Source: an uncultured Eubacteriales bacterium (GTDB lineage: Bacteria; Bacillota; Clostridia; Christensenellales; CAG-917). From it: DNA of 5,836 nt. The DNA is taken from assembly GCA_900553825.1 (NCBI GenBank), contig USEV01000057.1, forward strand, positions 1-5,836, given 5' to 3'. The position numbers and the translations under genes were made by a program. This document shows positions 1-5,836 of the stretch, piece after piece; within the stretch, counting starts at the first letter, position 1; each line of letters starts with the position of its first letter. The notes under the pieces are model-generated. The model had not been told where the DNA came from and did not search any database. It was given only the letters and a program-made list of their open reading frames with translations.

Positions 1-42
1 TCCTCTACGTCTCGTGGGCTCGGAGATGTGTATAAGAGACAG
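1..42 (+). other. Nextera i7-side sequencing adapter (contamination)
   Basis: This is library adapter, not genome. Positions 1-8 (TCCTCTAC) are the reverse complement of the Nextera index GTAGAGGA. Positions 9-23 are the i7-side adapter (GTCTCGTGGGCTCGG), and 24-42 are the 19-bp Tn5 mosaic end AGATGTGTATAAGAGACAG. The same block appears in reverse complement at the other end of the window. Biological sequence starts at 43, at a tagmentation breakpoint. Any open frame entering this block is spurious at its end: on the minus strand it translates to the artefact peptide SYTHLRAHET. Confidence 0.99.
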
Positions 43-117
43 GTAAGGATTTTGTAAGACTTTCGTCATCGTGTTGTAACGATAATTCGGTAAAATGTTG
101 ACGAACATAATATTTTC
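43..117 (+). promoter_or_regulatory. AT-rich presumed promoter region of the operon
   Basis: This AT-rich stretch differs sharply from the GC-rich sequence after it and lies upstream of the first gene of a co-directional cluster, so it is the likeliest place for the operon promoter. Several -10-like hexamers occur (GATAAT 81-86, TAAAAT 91-96, CATAAT 106-111), along with -35-like TTGTAA at 52-57 and 74-79. None of these pair at 16-18 bp, so no specific promoter is called. A dyad with arms ATCGT (68-72) and ACGAT (79-83) could be a small operator. The gene upstream, if any, is off the contig. Confidence 0.3.
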
Positions 118-181
118 GGGGGCGAGCGCGCACACGCAAGCGAGGAGCGGAAGAGGGCGCGCGGACTCGAAGGAAAACCAC

Positions 182-210
182 CCGACCGGACACGGAGTGT
201 ATGCGGTCGG
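182..210 (+). promoter_or_regulatory. Leader hairpin
   Basis: Arms CCGACCG (182-188) and CGGTCGG (204-210) are perfectly complementary over 7 bp. Inside them ACAC (190-193) can pair with GTGT (197-200) around a GGA loop, leaving a small internal loop (189 against 201-203). The result is a stable GC-rich stem-loop in the untranslated leader, about 85 bases before the ATPase start. No T-run follows, so it is not a standard intrinsic terminator. It may stabilise the mRNA or act as a cis-regulatory element. It matches no riboswitch class I recognise. Confidence 0.5.
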
Positions 211-220
211 TTGATATAGA

Positions 221-252
221 GAGCGAGGCGAAAGCCGAGCGCGGCGAAAGCC
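221..252 (+). repeat. 16-bp tandem repeat, two units with GAAA-loop mini-hairpins
   Basis: GAGCGAGGCGAAAGCC (221-236) is followed directly by GAGCGCGGCGAAAGCC (237-252). The two units match at 15 of 16 positions, the only change being A226 to C242. Each unit contains GGC-GAAA-GCC, a short stem closed by a GNRA-type tetraloop; the second extends to 4 bp (242-245 with 250-253). It lies between the leader hairpin at 182-210 and the ribosome binding site of the ATPase gene. The duplication is seen directly, but any RNA function is inference. Confidence 0.75.
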
Positions 253-266
253 GGAAAATCGAAATC

Positions 267-289
267 AAGCCGTCTACGGCTTCAGGAGA
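267..289 (+). promoter_or_regulatory. Hairpin abutting the Shine-Dalgarno of the ATPase gene
   Basis: AAGCCG (267-272) and CGGCTT (277-282) pair over 6 bp around the loop TCTA (273-276). The stem ends two bases before the Shine-Dalgarno sequence AGGAGA (284-289), which is itself 6 bases from the ATG at 296. A stem this close to the ribosome binding site could affect ribosome access or protect the 5' part of the message. The inverted repeat and Shine-Dalgarno are clear; a regulatory role is inferred. Confidence 0.45.
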
Positions 290-295
290 AAGAAT

Positions 296-1111
296 ATGCT
301 GAAAGTTACCAACCTCAAAAAAGTGTACCCCAAGAGCGACCGCGTCGCGGTTGATGACATCTCGTTTGAGCTGCGCCCGGGCGAGATATTCGGATTTTTG
401 GGACAAAACGGCGCAGGCAAATCCACGACGATAAAGTGCCTCACGGGCATCCTGCCCTTCGACGGCGGCACCATCGAGGTGTGCGGCTACGACATCCAGA
501 AGGAGCCCATCAAGGCAAAGATGAACATGGGTTATGTCCCCGACAACCATTCCGTCTACGAAAAGCTGACGGGCAGGGAATATGTCAACTATGTCGCCGA
601 CCTCTACAGGGTGTCCAAGGAGGACAGGACGGAGAGGCTCGACAAATACCTTGACCTGTTCAAGCTGGGCTTTGCCATCGACAAGCAGATCAAGGCGTAC
701 TCCCACGGCATGAAGCAGAAGATCTGCATCATCGCCGCGCTCATTCACGAGCCCAGGCTGTGGGTGCTCGACGAGCCGATGATGGGCCTCGACCCCCAGT
801 CCACCGCGGAAATCATCGCCTATATGCGCGAGCACTGCGCAAAGGGCAACACGGTGTTTTTCTCCAGCCACAACCTCGACCTTGTCAAGAGGCTGTGCCA
901 CCGCGTCGCAATCATCAACGAAGGACACATCATCGACTGCTTCGACCTTGCCGACAACGAAGAAAACAAGGCAAACCTCGAAGAGAGATTCTTCAAGATC
1001 ACAGGCACTTACGAAAAGAGACTGTTTGAAGACTATGTCGCCCAGGAGCAGGAGGAGATGCGTCCCGATATGCCCGCAAGCGACGACAACGCAGACGGCG
1101 GCGAACGCTGA
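296..1111 (+). CDS. ABC transporter ATP-binding protein (ABC-2 exporter type)
   Basis: This 271-residue protein is the cytoplasmic ATPase that would power the permease encoded 14 bases downstream. All nucleotide-binding motifs are present: Walker A GQNGAGKST (36-44), signature YSHGMKQK (135-142), Walker B LWVLDEP with D159 and catalytic E160, D-loop GLDP (164-167) and switch H192 in FFSSH. The Q-loop position reads GYVPD, so Asp83 replaces the usual Gln; acidic residues there are common in the CcmA/NatA-like ATPases that serve ABC-2 permeases. The length is usual for the family. The last 30 or so residues form an acidic, polar tail rich in E, D and Q that is probably disordered. The ATG has a good Shine-Dalgarno (AGGAGA, 284-289), and a TGA at 212 closes the frame upstream with no other start between. 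Function as an exporter ATPase is firm; the substrate is unknown. Confidence 0.96.
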   Translation: MLKVTNLKKVYPKSDRVAVDDISFELRPGEIFGFLGQNGAGKSTTIKCLTGILPFDGGTIEVCGYDIQKEPIKAKMNMGYVPDNHSVYEKLTGREYVNYVADLYRVSKEDRTERLDKYLDLFKLGFAIDKQIKAYSHGMKQKICIIAALIHEPRLWVLDEPMMGLDPQSTAEIIAYMREHCAKGNTVFFSSHNLDLVKRLCHRVAIINEGHIIDCFDLADNEENKANLEERFFKITGTYEKRLFEDYVAQEQEEMRPDMPASDDNADGGER

Positions 1112-1125
1112 ACTCGGAGGCTGTT

Positions 1126-2817
1126 ATGAACGATAAGATATCCTGGCTCAGCGTAAAATCGCTTGTGCGCCTGGAGATGCGCGCCCGCTTCGGTTCGCGC
1201 GTCGAGATGGGCACCAAGGAAAAGCTGGGCAAAGCTGCCAGCTTGCTCTTCACGCTCGCCATATACGCAATCCTCGTGACGGGCGTGTACTACCTCGCGG
1301 AGATGTTCATCAACCGCTCGGGACTCGAGTTCGAGTTCCTGGTGTATGCGGTGGTGTTCACCCTCACTGTGGCGACGGTGGTGGCAATCGGCAATGTCAT
1401 CAAAAATCTCTACATGAGCGGCGACAACGAGCTGCTCCTGCGCTTCCCCGTGAGCGGCAAGGAAATTTTGCTTGCGAAGTCCATTTACTGCTTCGTGCAC
1501 AACTTCGTCATCAACCTCGTGCTCATGGTCCCCGTGATCGTCATCTTCGGCGTGGTCACGGGCGCGGGCGTCGCGTACTACTTCGCGGCGATAGCGGTCA
1601 TGCTCATCACGATACCGCTTCCTTACGCGATCGCGAACCTGCTCGCAATTCCCGTCATGATGCTGATGAACCTCGTCAAGAACCAGTTCCTGCTGGTACT
1701 CATCATCCTCATCGCGGCGATATGCGCGGGCTTCATCGTCTACATGACCGCGCTTTCCGGCATCTTGCAGTACATGCGTGACGAGAGTGCGAGCATGTTC
1801 TCGCCCACCGTCATCGGCAGGCTCCGCGATATAGCATCGAACGCCTATCCCTTCAAGTGGTATGCGCTCCTTGCCGCGGGCTGGATGCACGGCTATTCCG
1901 CAACCGAGGTCGGGCTTTCCTTCCTCTACATCGCCCTCATCACGGCGGCGTTCTGCGTTGCGGCGTACTTCGTCACCACTCGCAACTACTACAAGGTCAT
2001 CCTCACCGGCGTCGAGACCGAGAAGGTTTCCTTCCAGAAGGTCAAGCCCAACAAGAAACGCAGCGTGTTCGGGACGCTCGTCAACCGCGAGTTCTTCCTC
2101 ATCCTGCGCTCCTTCAACTATTCGTTCCAGTACCTCGCTATGGCGGTTGCCGCACCCGTCATGGTCTACTACTGCAACGACCTCGCGGCAACCATGGGTC
2201 AGAACTCCGTCGGCGCGGCAATCGTGCCCGGACTCACGCTTCTCGTCATCAACATCTTCGTGTCAATAATCGTGTCGTTCGCCTCCACCTCCATTTCCAG
2301 GGAAGGCAACGCATTCTACAACACCAAGATAATGCCCGTGAGCTATACGACCCAGATTCTGGCAAAGCTGTTCCTCTATGCAGCGGTCGGCACCGCGTCG
2401 GTGGTGCTGTGCACCATAGTCATGGCGGCGGCATTCTCCACCGAGAGTGCAGGGTATCTGCTCAAGCCCCTGGATGTCGGTTGCATATTCCTGATTTCCG
2501 AGATGATGGTGCTTTCGCTCACCTGCCTCTCCATCGCGGCTGACATCAAGTCGCCCACATTCAATGTCGTCGGCGACGGAGAGCTCGTCTCCGCGAACAA
2601 GAACATGATCGTGGCGTTGCTTGTCGGCATACTCGTTGCCGCAATCTACGGCATTTTCACCATGGTGTTCAGCTTCCTGCCCCTGCAGATGGGCACGCTC
2701 CAGGGCACCGAAGCGGTGTATCTCATTCTCTCGCTCCTCATGGTCGTCATCCTCGCTTGCAGCGTGACGGCTCTGTTTGCGAACCTCGAGAAGAGATATC
2801 AGAAGATCGCTCCTTAA
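1126..2817 (+). CDS. ABC-2 type permease, two-half membrane subunit
   Basis: This 563-residue integral membrane protein is the partner of the ATPase just upstream. About twelve hydrophobic segments can be read: roughly 38-58, 70-95, 122-145, 150-178, 187-208, 262-284, 334-350, 365-388, 408-436, 450-472, 492-515 and 529-552. The two halves resemble each other. Each opens with an amphipathic helix carrying LVxxE (13-17, 318-322). Each later has a cytoplasmic motif ending PVS...AK (108-118, 404-414), preceded by SGDNELL in half one and SREGNAF in half two. The SREG-PVS-AK pattern and the length resemble the putative ABC exporter family ABC_tran_2 (PF16949), common in Bacillota; that assignment is from memory. 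GGAGG (1116-1120) lies 5 bases before the ATG, which supports this start. It probably exports or flips an unknown substrate. No extracellular MacB-like domain is present. Confidence 0.92.
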   Translation: MNDKISWLSVKSLVRLEMRARFGSRVEMGTKEKLGKAASLLFTLAIYAILVTGVYYLAEMFINRSGLEFEFLVYAVVFTLTVATVVAIGNVIKNLYMSGDNELLLRFPVSGKEILLAKSIYCFVHNFVINLVLMVPVIVIFGVVTGAGVAYYFAAIAVMLITIPLPYAIANLLAIPVMMLMNLVKNQFLLVLIILIAAICAGFIVYMTALSGILQYMRDESASMFSPTVIGRLRDIASNAYPFKWYALLAAGWMHGYSATEVGLSFLYIALITAAFCVAAYFVTTRNYYKVILTGVETEKVSFQKVKPNKKRSVFGTLVNREFFLILRSFNYSFQYLAMAVAAPVMVYYCNDLAATMGQNSVGAAIVPGLTLLVINIFVSIIVSFASTSISREGNAFYNTKIMPVSYTTQILAKLFLYAAVGTASVVLCTIVMAAAFSTESAGYLLKPLDVGCIFLISEMMVLSLTCLSIAADIKSPTFNVVGDGELVSANKNMIVALLVGILVAAIYGIFTMVFSFLPLQMGTLQGTEAVYLILSLLMVVILACSVTALFANLEKRYQKIAP

Positions 2818-2844
2818 ACGGGTGCGGTCCGCGAGGATTTTCAA

Positions 2845-5673
2845 ATGAAGAAATTGATGCTTGGCATACTCGTCGTCATCCCCATTGTGGTCTTGGTGGT
2901 TGTCGGACTTGTCACAACTTTCATCAGCGTAACGGCGGTCATCTCCGTCGAGAGTGTTTCGTTGAACAAGTCGTCCCTCACCATCGAACTCAACGAGGTC
3001 TACAAACTCGACGGCGAGGGTGGGCTTTTTGAGGTGAAGATTCTTCCCGAAGCCGCAAGCGACAAGAATTACAGTTGGGTCGTCAAGGATGTCAGAAGCC
3101 GCGACGCCAACTATCCCGATGACGAAAACGGCAAAAACGGGTTTTACTATGTCGAGCTGCTCGACGCCTCCGGAAACCATGCGGATTCCGTCAGTGCAGG
3201 CGGGTCCATCCGCGCGAATGTGCACTGCAATTTCGTGCTGGAAGTCCAGGCGGCGGACGCGCAGACGGCGTCCTGCAGCGTCGTGGTGGGCGGCGATGTG
3301 ACCGCCATCAGGATTGAAGGCAAACAGACTTTCACGGTAGGGGAGAGCTCCGTCATGACGCCCGTCTACACCCCGCTCGACGGCGCGGTGTACGACGCGG
3401 AATGGCACAGCGCGAACCCCGCCGTCGCATCCGTCGACGCAAACGGCATCGTCACCGCGGTCGCCCAGGGCTCAACCGATGTGTGGCTCACCGCACGCGA
3501 CTCCAGGGGCAACGAGATAGTGGGAGAGGCGCTCAGAATTATCGTGCGCGCAGGGTACACCGTGTACGGCAACTATCTCACGACGCATCTCCAGTCCTTC
3601 CCCCTTTCCGACATAGGAGTCGACGCGGCGGATGTGGTTTCCGTGACAGGGGGCAGCGTGAGCGGGGACGGCGTGTTCTCGTTCGATGTCAATCCTCTCG
3701 CGACGACGGATTCGCAGCTTGCCAACACCGCAGTCATAGTGCTTGACGGCGGCGGCGAAATCGGGCTCAGGCTCTGCGGCGAGGACGCAATCGAAATTTC
3801 CGAAAGCTCCGCGCTCGGCGAAAACTTCGTGCTCGAGGTCAACGGTTCGCCTCTCTATCTCACCGCGCGCTATGCCTCGGTGCTCCGTCGCGGGGAACCC
3901 CCCTCGGTGCGCTGGATATCCTCCAACCCCGACATCGTCTCCGTCGCCTCCGACGGCACCGTCCGCGGACTCGCGAGCGGCACGGCGACTCTCACGGCGG
4001 AGAGTACGGACGGAGGGGAGAGCGCAAGCATGACCCTCGTCGTACAGCGCAAGGTCGCGGTGCTCGTCACCGAAACCACGCAGTCCTCTCTCGAAGTCGG
4101 GCTCGCGCGCGAAACCGTTTTCGCATCGCAGAAGTACCAAGGAGAAGAAATCGTCGCAAACACCTTTGCGGTCAATGTCCTCTATCCCACTCTGTTCGAG
4201 GGCGAGGACGCAACGAGTTTCTACGAGGCCTTCGAATTCACGACATCGGATCCCTCCGTCGCGTATTTCGGTGACGGGACGGAATTCGGTCACAACATCC
4301 TCATCTTCGACCCCGCGGGAGTGGCGGAAGCCGCCGCGGAGACAACCGACGGCAAAGTCGGCGTCACGGTCACGGTGAAGGCGAAGTACCCGAGATACCC
4401 GGGAATGGACAGCTACACCACGGCATCGTTTGTCGTCACGGTGATTGACGGCATCGCGGTCACGGACTATTCCCAGCTCAAGGACGCACTCCAGACGCGC
4501 AGATCGTCGGTCGCACTCGAAAACGACATATCGGTGGAAAACCTCGAGGGCAAGGACTACGCCATGGACATCGACACCTTCGGCGATGTCTACGGCAACG
4601 GTCACACCGTTTCTGCATCGCACAACCAGATAGGCACCGAAACAAACAATATAGTGCCGGTGTTCATGGTGTGCGCACACGATGTGACATTCTCGAATCT
4701 CACCATCCGTCCCAACACCGTTTCGCAGGAATCGGGCTCGCTCGATATGGCTGACACGCAACAGTTCGAACAGGGCTACGCGATATGGTTCAACCGCGAG
4801 GAGATGGAAAAGGTGACCGGCGATTACATCAACGATACGGTCAGGAACGGGAGAGTGGAGTACTGCCTCCTCGAGAACGCGAGGACGCTCATTCAGCTCC
4901 GCGGCGCACAGGTCACCGTCGAAGGCTGCGTGATAAGGAACACCCGCGGTTGCGGCATCCACATCTCCACCTATACCGGCACTTCCAAGAACAAGAAGAC
5001 GCGTTACAACGACTTCACGATCATCAACTGCGTGATGTCCAACATGGCGGGGCTCGGATTCAGCATCGAATACGGCTCGGCGAATTACACGGAATCGGCG
5101 GATGCCCGCACGACATTCACTCAGAAGGGCTTCCTCGACATCTACAACTGGCAACCGCTCGACAACATCAACCTCATCCCCCGCGATGTGCTCGAACAGC
5201 AGAACATCCCCGAAAATCTCATCGAAATGTTGGTGGGTATGCTCGGGAACATTCTCGCATCCGAACCCACGCTGGAGAGCTTCAGAAGGGATTCGGACGG
5301 CTACACGCACATGCACCTCGGGATGCTCTCGCTGGGGTTCTCCAAGCGGAGCTTCATAGAGTACGGCTACACCGAGGACGGCGAGCTCGTCGACGCCGCC
5401 GGCAATGTGTACGAATTCGACGGCACCGAGATCAAGGATACGGGCAAAGATGTGTCAACGGACGACATCAACTGGAACATGACCTTTGAAGACAAGCGGT
5501 TCAAATATTTCAGCTCTCACACCATCACCAACCTCGGCGAGGTGATATTGAGCCTCTTGAAATATCCCGTGGGCTTCTGGGGTTACGACGACGACACAAC
5601 CGACCTTATACCCGGGTCGACCTACACCATCAACAGCAGGCTCATAGCGCGTCTGCACGGCGAGCAGATCTGA
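2845..5673 (+). CDS. Membrane-anchored Ig-like (Big_2) and parallel beta-helix protein
   Basis: This 942-residue protein lies 27 bases after the permease, with AGGA (2834-2837) 7 bases before the ATG. MKK plus a 25-residue hydrophobic stretch (4-28) makes an N-terminal anchor that would place the rest outside. There is no lipobox Cys and no C-terminal LPXTG. A V-T-A cleavage site after residue 31 is possible, but the long hydrophobic core favours an uncleaved anchor. Residues 35-149 look like a divergent Ig-like domain. Two clear Big_2-type domains follow: 151-235 (W187, SANPAVASVD, G201, G209) and 314-401 (W357, SSNPDIVSVA, G371, G379). Another Ig-like region spans 403-536. Residues 541-745 form a right-handed parallel beta-helix, with a GNGHTV turn (584-589) and repeated rungs. 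Residues 760-942 are unassigned. I see no catalytic motif, so a binding, adhesive or scaffold role is likely. Operon context suggests a partner or client of the ABC exporter. Confidence 0.88.
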   Translation: MKKLMLGILVVIPIVVLVVVGLVTTFISVTAVISVESVSLNKSSLTIELNEVYKLDGEGGLFEVKILPEAASDKNYSWVVKDVRSRDANYPDDENGKNGFYYVELLDASGNHADSVSAGGSIRANVHCNFVLEVQAADAQTASCSVVVGGDVTAIRIEGKQTFTVGESSVMTPVYTPLDGAVYDAEWHSANPAVASVDANGIVTAVAQGSTDVWLTARDSRGNEIVGEALRIIVRAGYTVYGNYLTTHLQSFPLSDIGVDAADVVSVTGGSVSGDGVFSFDVNPLATTDSQLANTAVIVLDGGGEIGLRLCGEDAIEISESSALGENFVLEVNGSPLYLTARYASVLRRGEPPSVRWISSNPDIVSVASDGTVRGLASGTATLTAESTDGGESASMTLVVQRKVAVLVTETTQSSLEVGLARETVFASQKYQGEEIVANTFAVNVLYPTLFEGEDATSFYEAFEFTTSDPSVAYFGDGTEFGHNILIFDPAGVAEAAAETTDGKVGVTVTVKAKYPRYPGMDSYTTASFVVTVIDGIAVTDYSQLKDALQTRRSSVALENDISVENLEGKDYAMDIDTFGDVYGNGHTVSASHNQIGTETNNIVPVFMVCAHDVTFSNLTIRPNTVSQESGSLDMADTQQFEQGYAIWFNREEMEKVTGDYINDTVRNGRVEYCLLENARTLIQLRGAQVTVEGCVIRNTRGCGIHISTYTGTSKNKKTRYNDFTIINCVMSNMAGLGFSIEYGSANYTESADARTTFTQKGFLDIYNWQPLDNINLIPRDVLEQQNIPENLIEMLVGMLGNILASEPTLESFRRDSDGYTHMHLGMLSLGFSKRSFIEYGYTEDGELVDAAGNVYEFDGTEIKDTGKDVSTDDINWNMTFEDKRFKYFSSHTITNLGEVILSLLKYPVGFWGYDDDTTDLIPGSTYTINSRLIARLHGEQI

Positions 5674-5680
5674 TCTGCTC
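5662..5680 (+). repeat. 19-bp palindrome over the stop codon
   Basis: GAGCAGATC (5662-5670) and GATCTGCTC (5672-5680) are perfect inverted repeats around a single T (5671), which is the first base of the TGA stop of the large surface-protein gene. As RNA it could form a 7-bp stem with a 5-base loop. No T-run follows, so it is a poor candidate for an intrinsic terminator. It might be a partial terminator or processing site between the two paralogous genes, or a DNA operator. The symmetry is certain; the role is not. Confidence 0.6.
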
Positions 5681-5723
5681 CCGCGCATTTACGCAAAACC
5701 GCTGTTGACAACAACATAATGCA

Positions 5724-5787
5724 ATGAAAAAACTTATATTCGGACTTTTGATTGTCCTTCCCATTGCCATACTGATGGTGGTGGGAC
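5724..5787 (+). CDS. 5' end of a second anchored surface protein (partial)
   Basis: Only 21 codons are present before the adapter begins at 5788. The peptide starts MKKLIFGLLIVLPIAILMVV and ends with G21. It matches the anchor of the upstream 942-residue protein (MKKLMLGILVVIPIVVLVVV then G) at 13 of 21 positions with no gap, and every other position is hydrophobic in both. It is therefore most likely the start of a tandem paralogue with the same type of N-terminal membrane anchor. The spacing of 50 bases from the previous stop fits the same operon. No convincing Shine-Dalgarno precedes this ATG, unlike the other three genes, and the upstream ATG at 5719 opens only a two-codon frame. Residues read beyond 5787 come from adapter and should be dropped. 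The domain content of the missing part cannot be known from this window. Confidence 0.72.
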
Positions 5788-5836
5788 CTGTCTCTTATAC
5801 ACATCTCCGAGCCCACGAGACGTAGAGGAATCTCGT
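5788..5836 (-). other. Nextera i7-side adapter read-through (contamination)
   Basis: Positions 5788-5806 are the reverse-complemented Tn5 mosaic end CTGTCTCTTATACACATCT. Positions 5807-5821 are CCGAGCCCACGAGAC, 5822-5829 the index GTAGAGGA (recalled as Nextera N712), and 5830-5836 (ATCTCGT) the start of the P7 flow-cell sequence. This is the classic read-through order for short inserts in Read 1. Finding the i7 side with the same index at both contig ends fits Read 1 read-through from the two strands. The minus-strand frame at 5622-5816 begins with MGSEMCIRD, a known adapter-translation artefact. Confidence 0.99.

Noticed and set aside
95..214. 39-codon + strand frame in the leader (MLTNIIFSG...)
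   Set aside because: No Shine-Dalgarno lies upstream and the start is in the presumed promoter region. The composition looks like untranslated GC-rich leader.
5..928. 307-codon minus-strand frame
   Set aside because: It runs antisense to the ATPase gene and terminates inside adapter, ending in the artefact peptide SYTHLRAHET.
2824..2832. GCGG-T-CCGC palindrome between permease and surface-protein genes
   Set aside because: Only 4-bp arms with a one-base centre, too short for a stable hairpin and expected by chance in GC-rich sequence.
2263..3408. 381-codon minus-strand frame across the permease/surface-protein junction
   Set aside because: It overlaps two well-supported genes and has a charged, His-rich shadow composition with no recognisable motif. 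The similar frame at 1033-1890 was rejected for the same reasons.
3472..5316. 614-codon open frame on the minus strand opposite the surface-protein gene
   Set aside because: It is an antisense shadow in GC-rich coding sequence. Its composition is dominated by H, R, E, V and D with no domain, and the + strand frame has clear Big_2 and beta-helix features and a Shine-Dalgarno.
5705..5710. TTGACA, a consensus -35 hexamer upstream of the fourth gene
   Set aside because: No -10-like hexamer occurs 16-18 bases downstream; that position falls in the first codons of the gene. A separate promoter is not supported.
5719..5727. ATG-CAA-TGA two-codon frame overlapping the start of the fourth gene
   Set aside because: Most likely chance. 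It has no ribosome binding site and such minimal frames are common in AT-rich spacers.
5622..5816. 64-codon minus-strand frame
   Set aside because: Its start lies in adapter (MGSEMCIRD artefact) and the rest is antisense to the two surface-protein genes.
1..5836. Terminal inverted repeats suggesting a composite transposon
   Set aside because: The repeats are the Tn5 mosaic end plus synthetic Nextera adapter and index. There is no transposase gene in the window.

Overview
The window is an assembled contig, probably metagenomic, carrying uncut Illumina Nextera adapter at both ends (1-42 and 5788-5836). Only 43-5787 is biological. The real sequence is GC-rich and uses Shine-Dalgarno-led ATG genes, all on the + strand. 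A two-subunit ABC exporter with a fused-type ABC-2 permease, next to a large membrane-anchored protein with Big_2-type Ig-like domains, suggests a Gram-positive-type anaerobe of the Bacillota (Clostridia-like). This placement is inferred from protein style only, and there is no rRNA or marker gene to confirm it.

Layout: 43-117 is AT-rich and probably holds the promoter, though no clean -35/-10 pair is visible. Positions 118-295 form a GC- and purine-rich leader. It contains a strong hairpin (182-210), a 16-bp tandem repeat whose units each hold a GGC-GAAA-GCC mini-hairpin (221-252), and a hairpin (267-282) ending just before the first ribosome binding site. Then come an ABC ATPase (296-1111), a 12-TM-like ABC-2 permease made of two related halves (1126-2817), and a 942-residue anchored extracellular protein with Ig-like domains, a right-handed parallel beta-helix and an unassigned C-terminal region (2845-5673). 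The start of a fourth gene (5724-5787) follows and is cut by the contig end. Its first 21 residues closely match the anchor of the third protein, so it looks like the first piece of a tandem paralogue.

The genes sit 14, 27 and 50 bases apart, which fits one operon. The ATPase and permease should form an exporter or membrane-remodelling ABC complex. The large protein and its probable paralogue look like dedicated extracytoplasmic partners or clients. That link is inferred from gene order alone; no substrate can be named. The most interesting point is this pairing of an ABC-2 exporter with tandem anchored Ig/beta-helix proteins behind an unusually structured leader.
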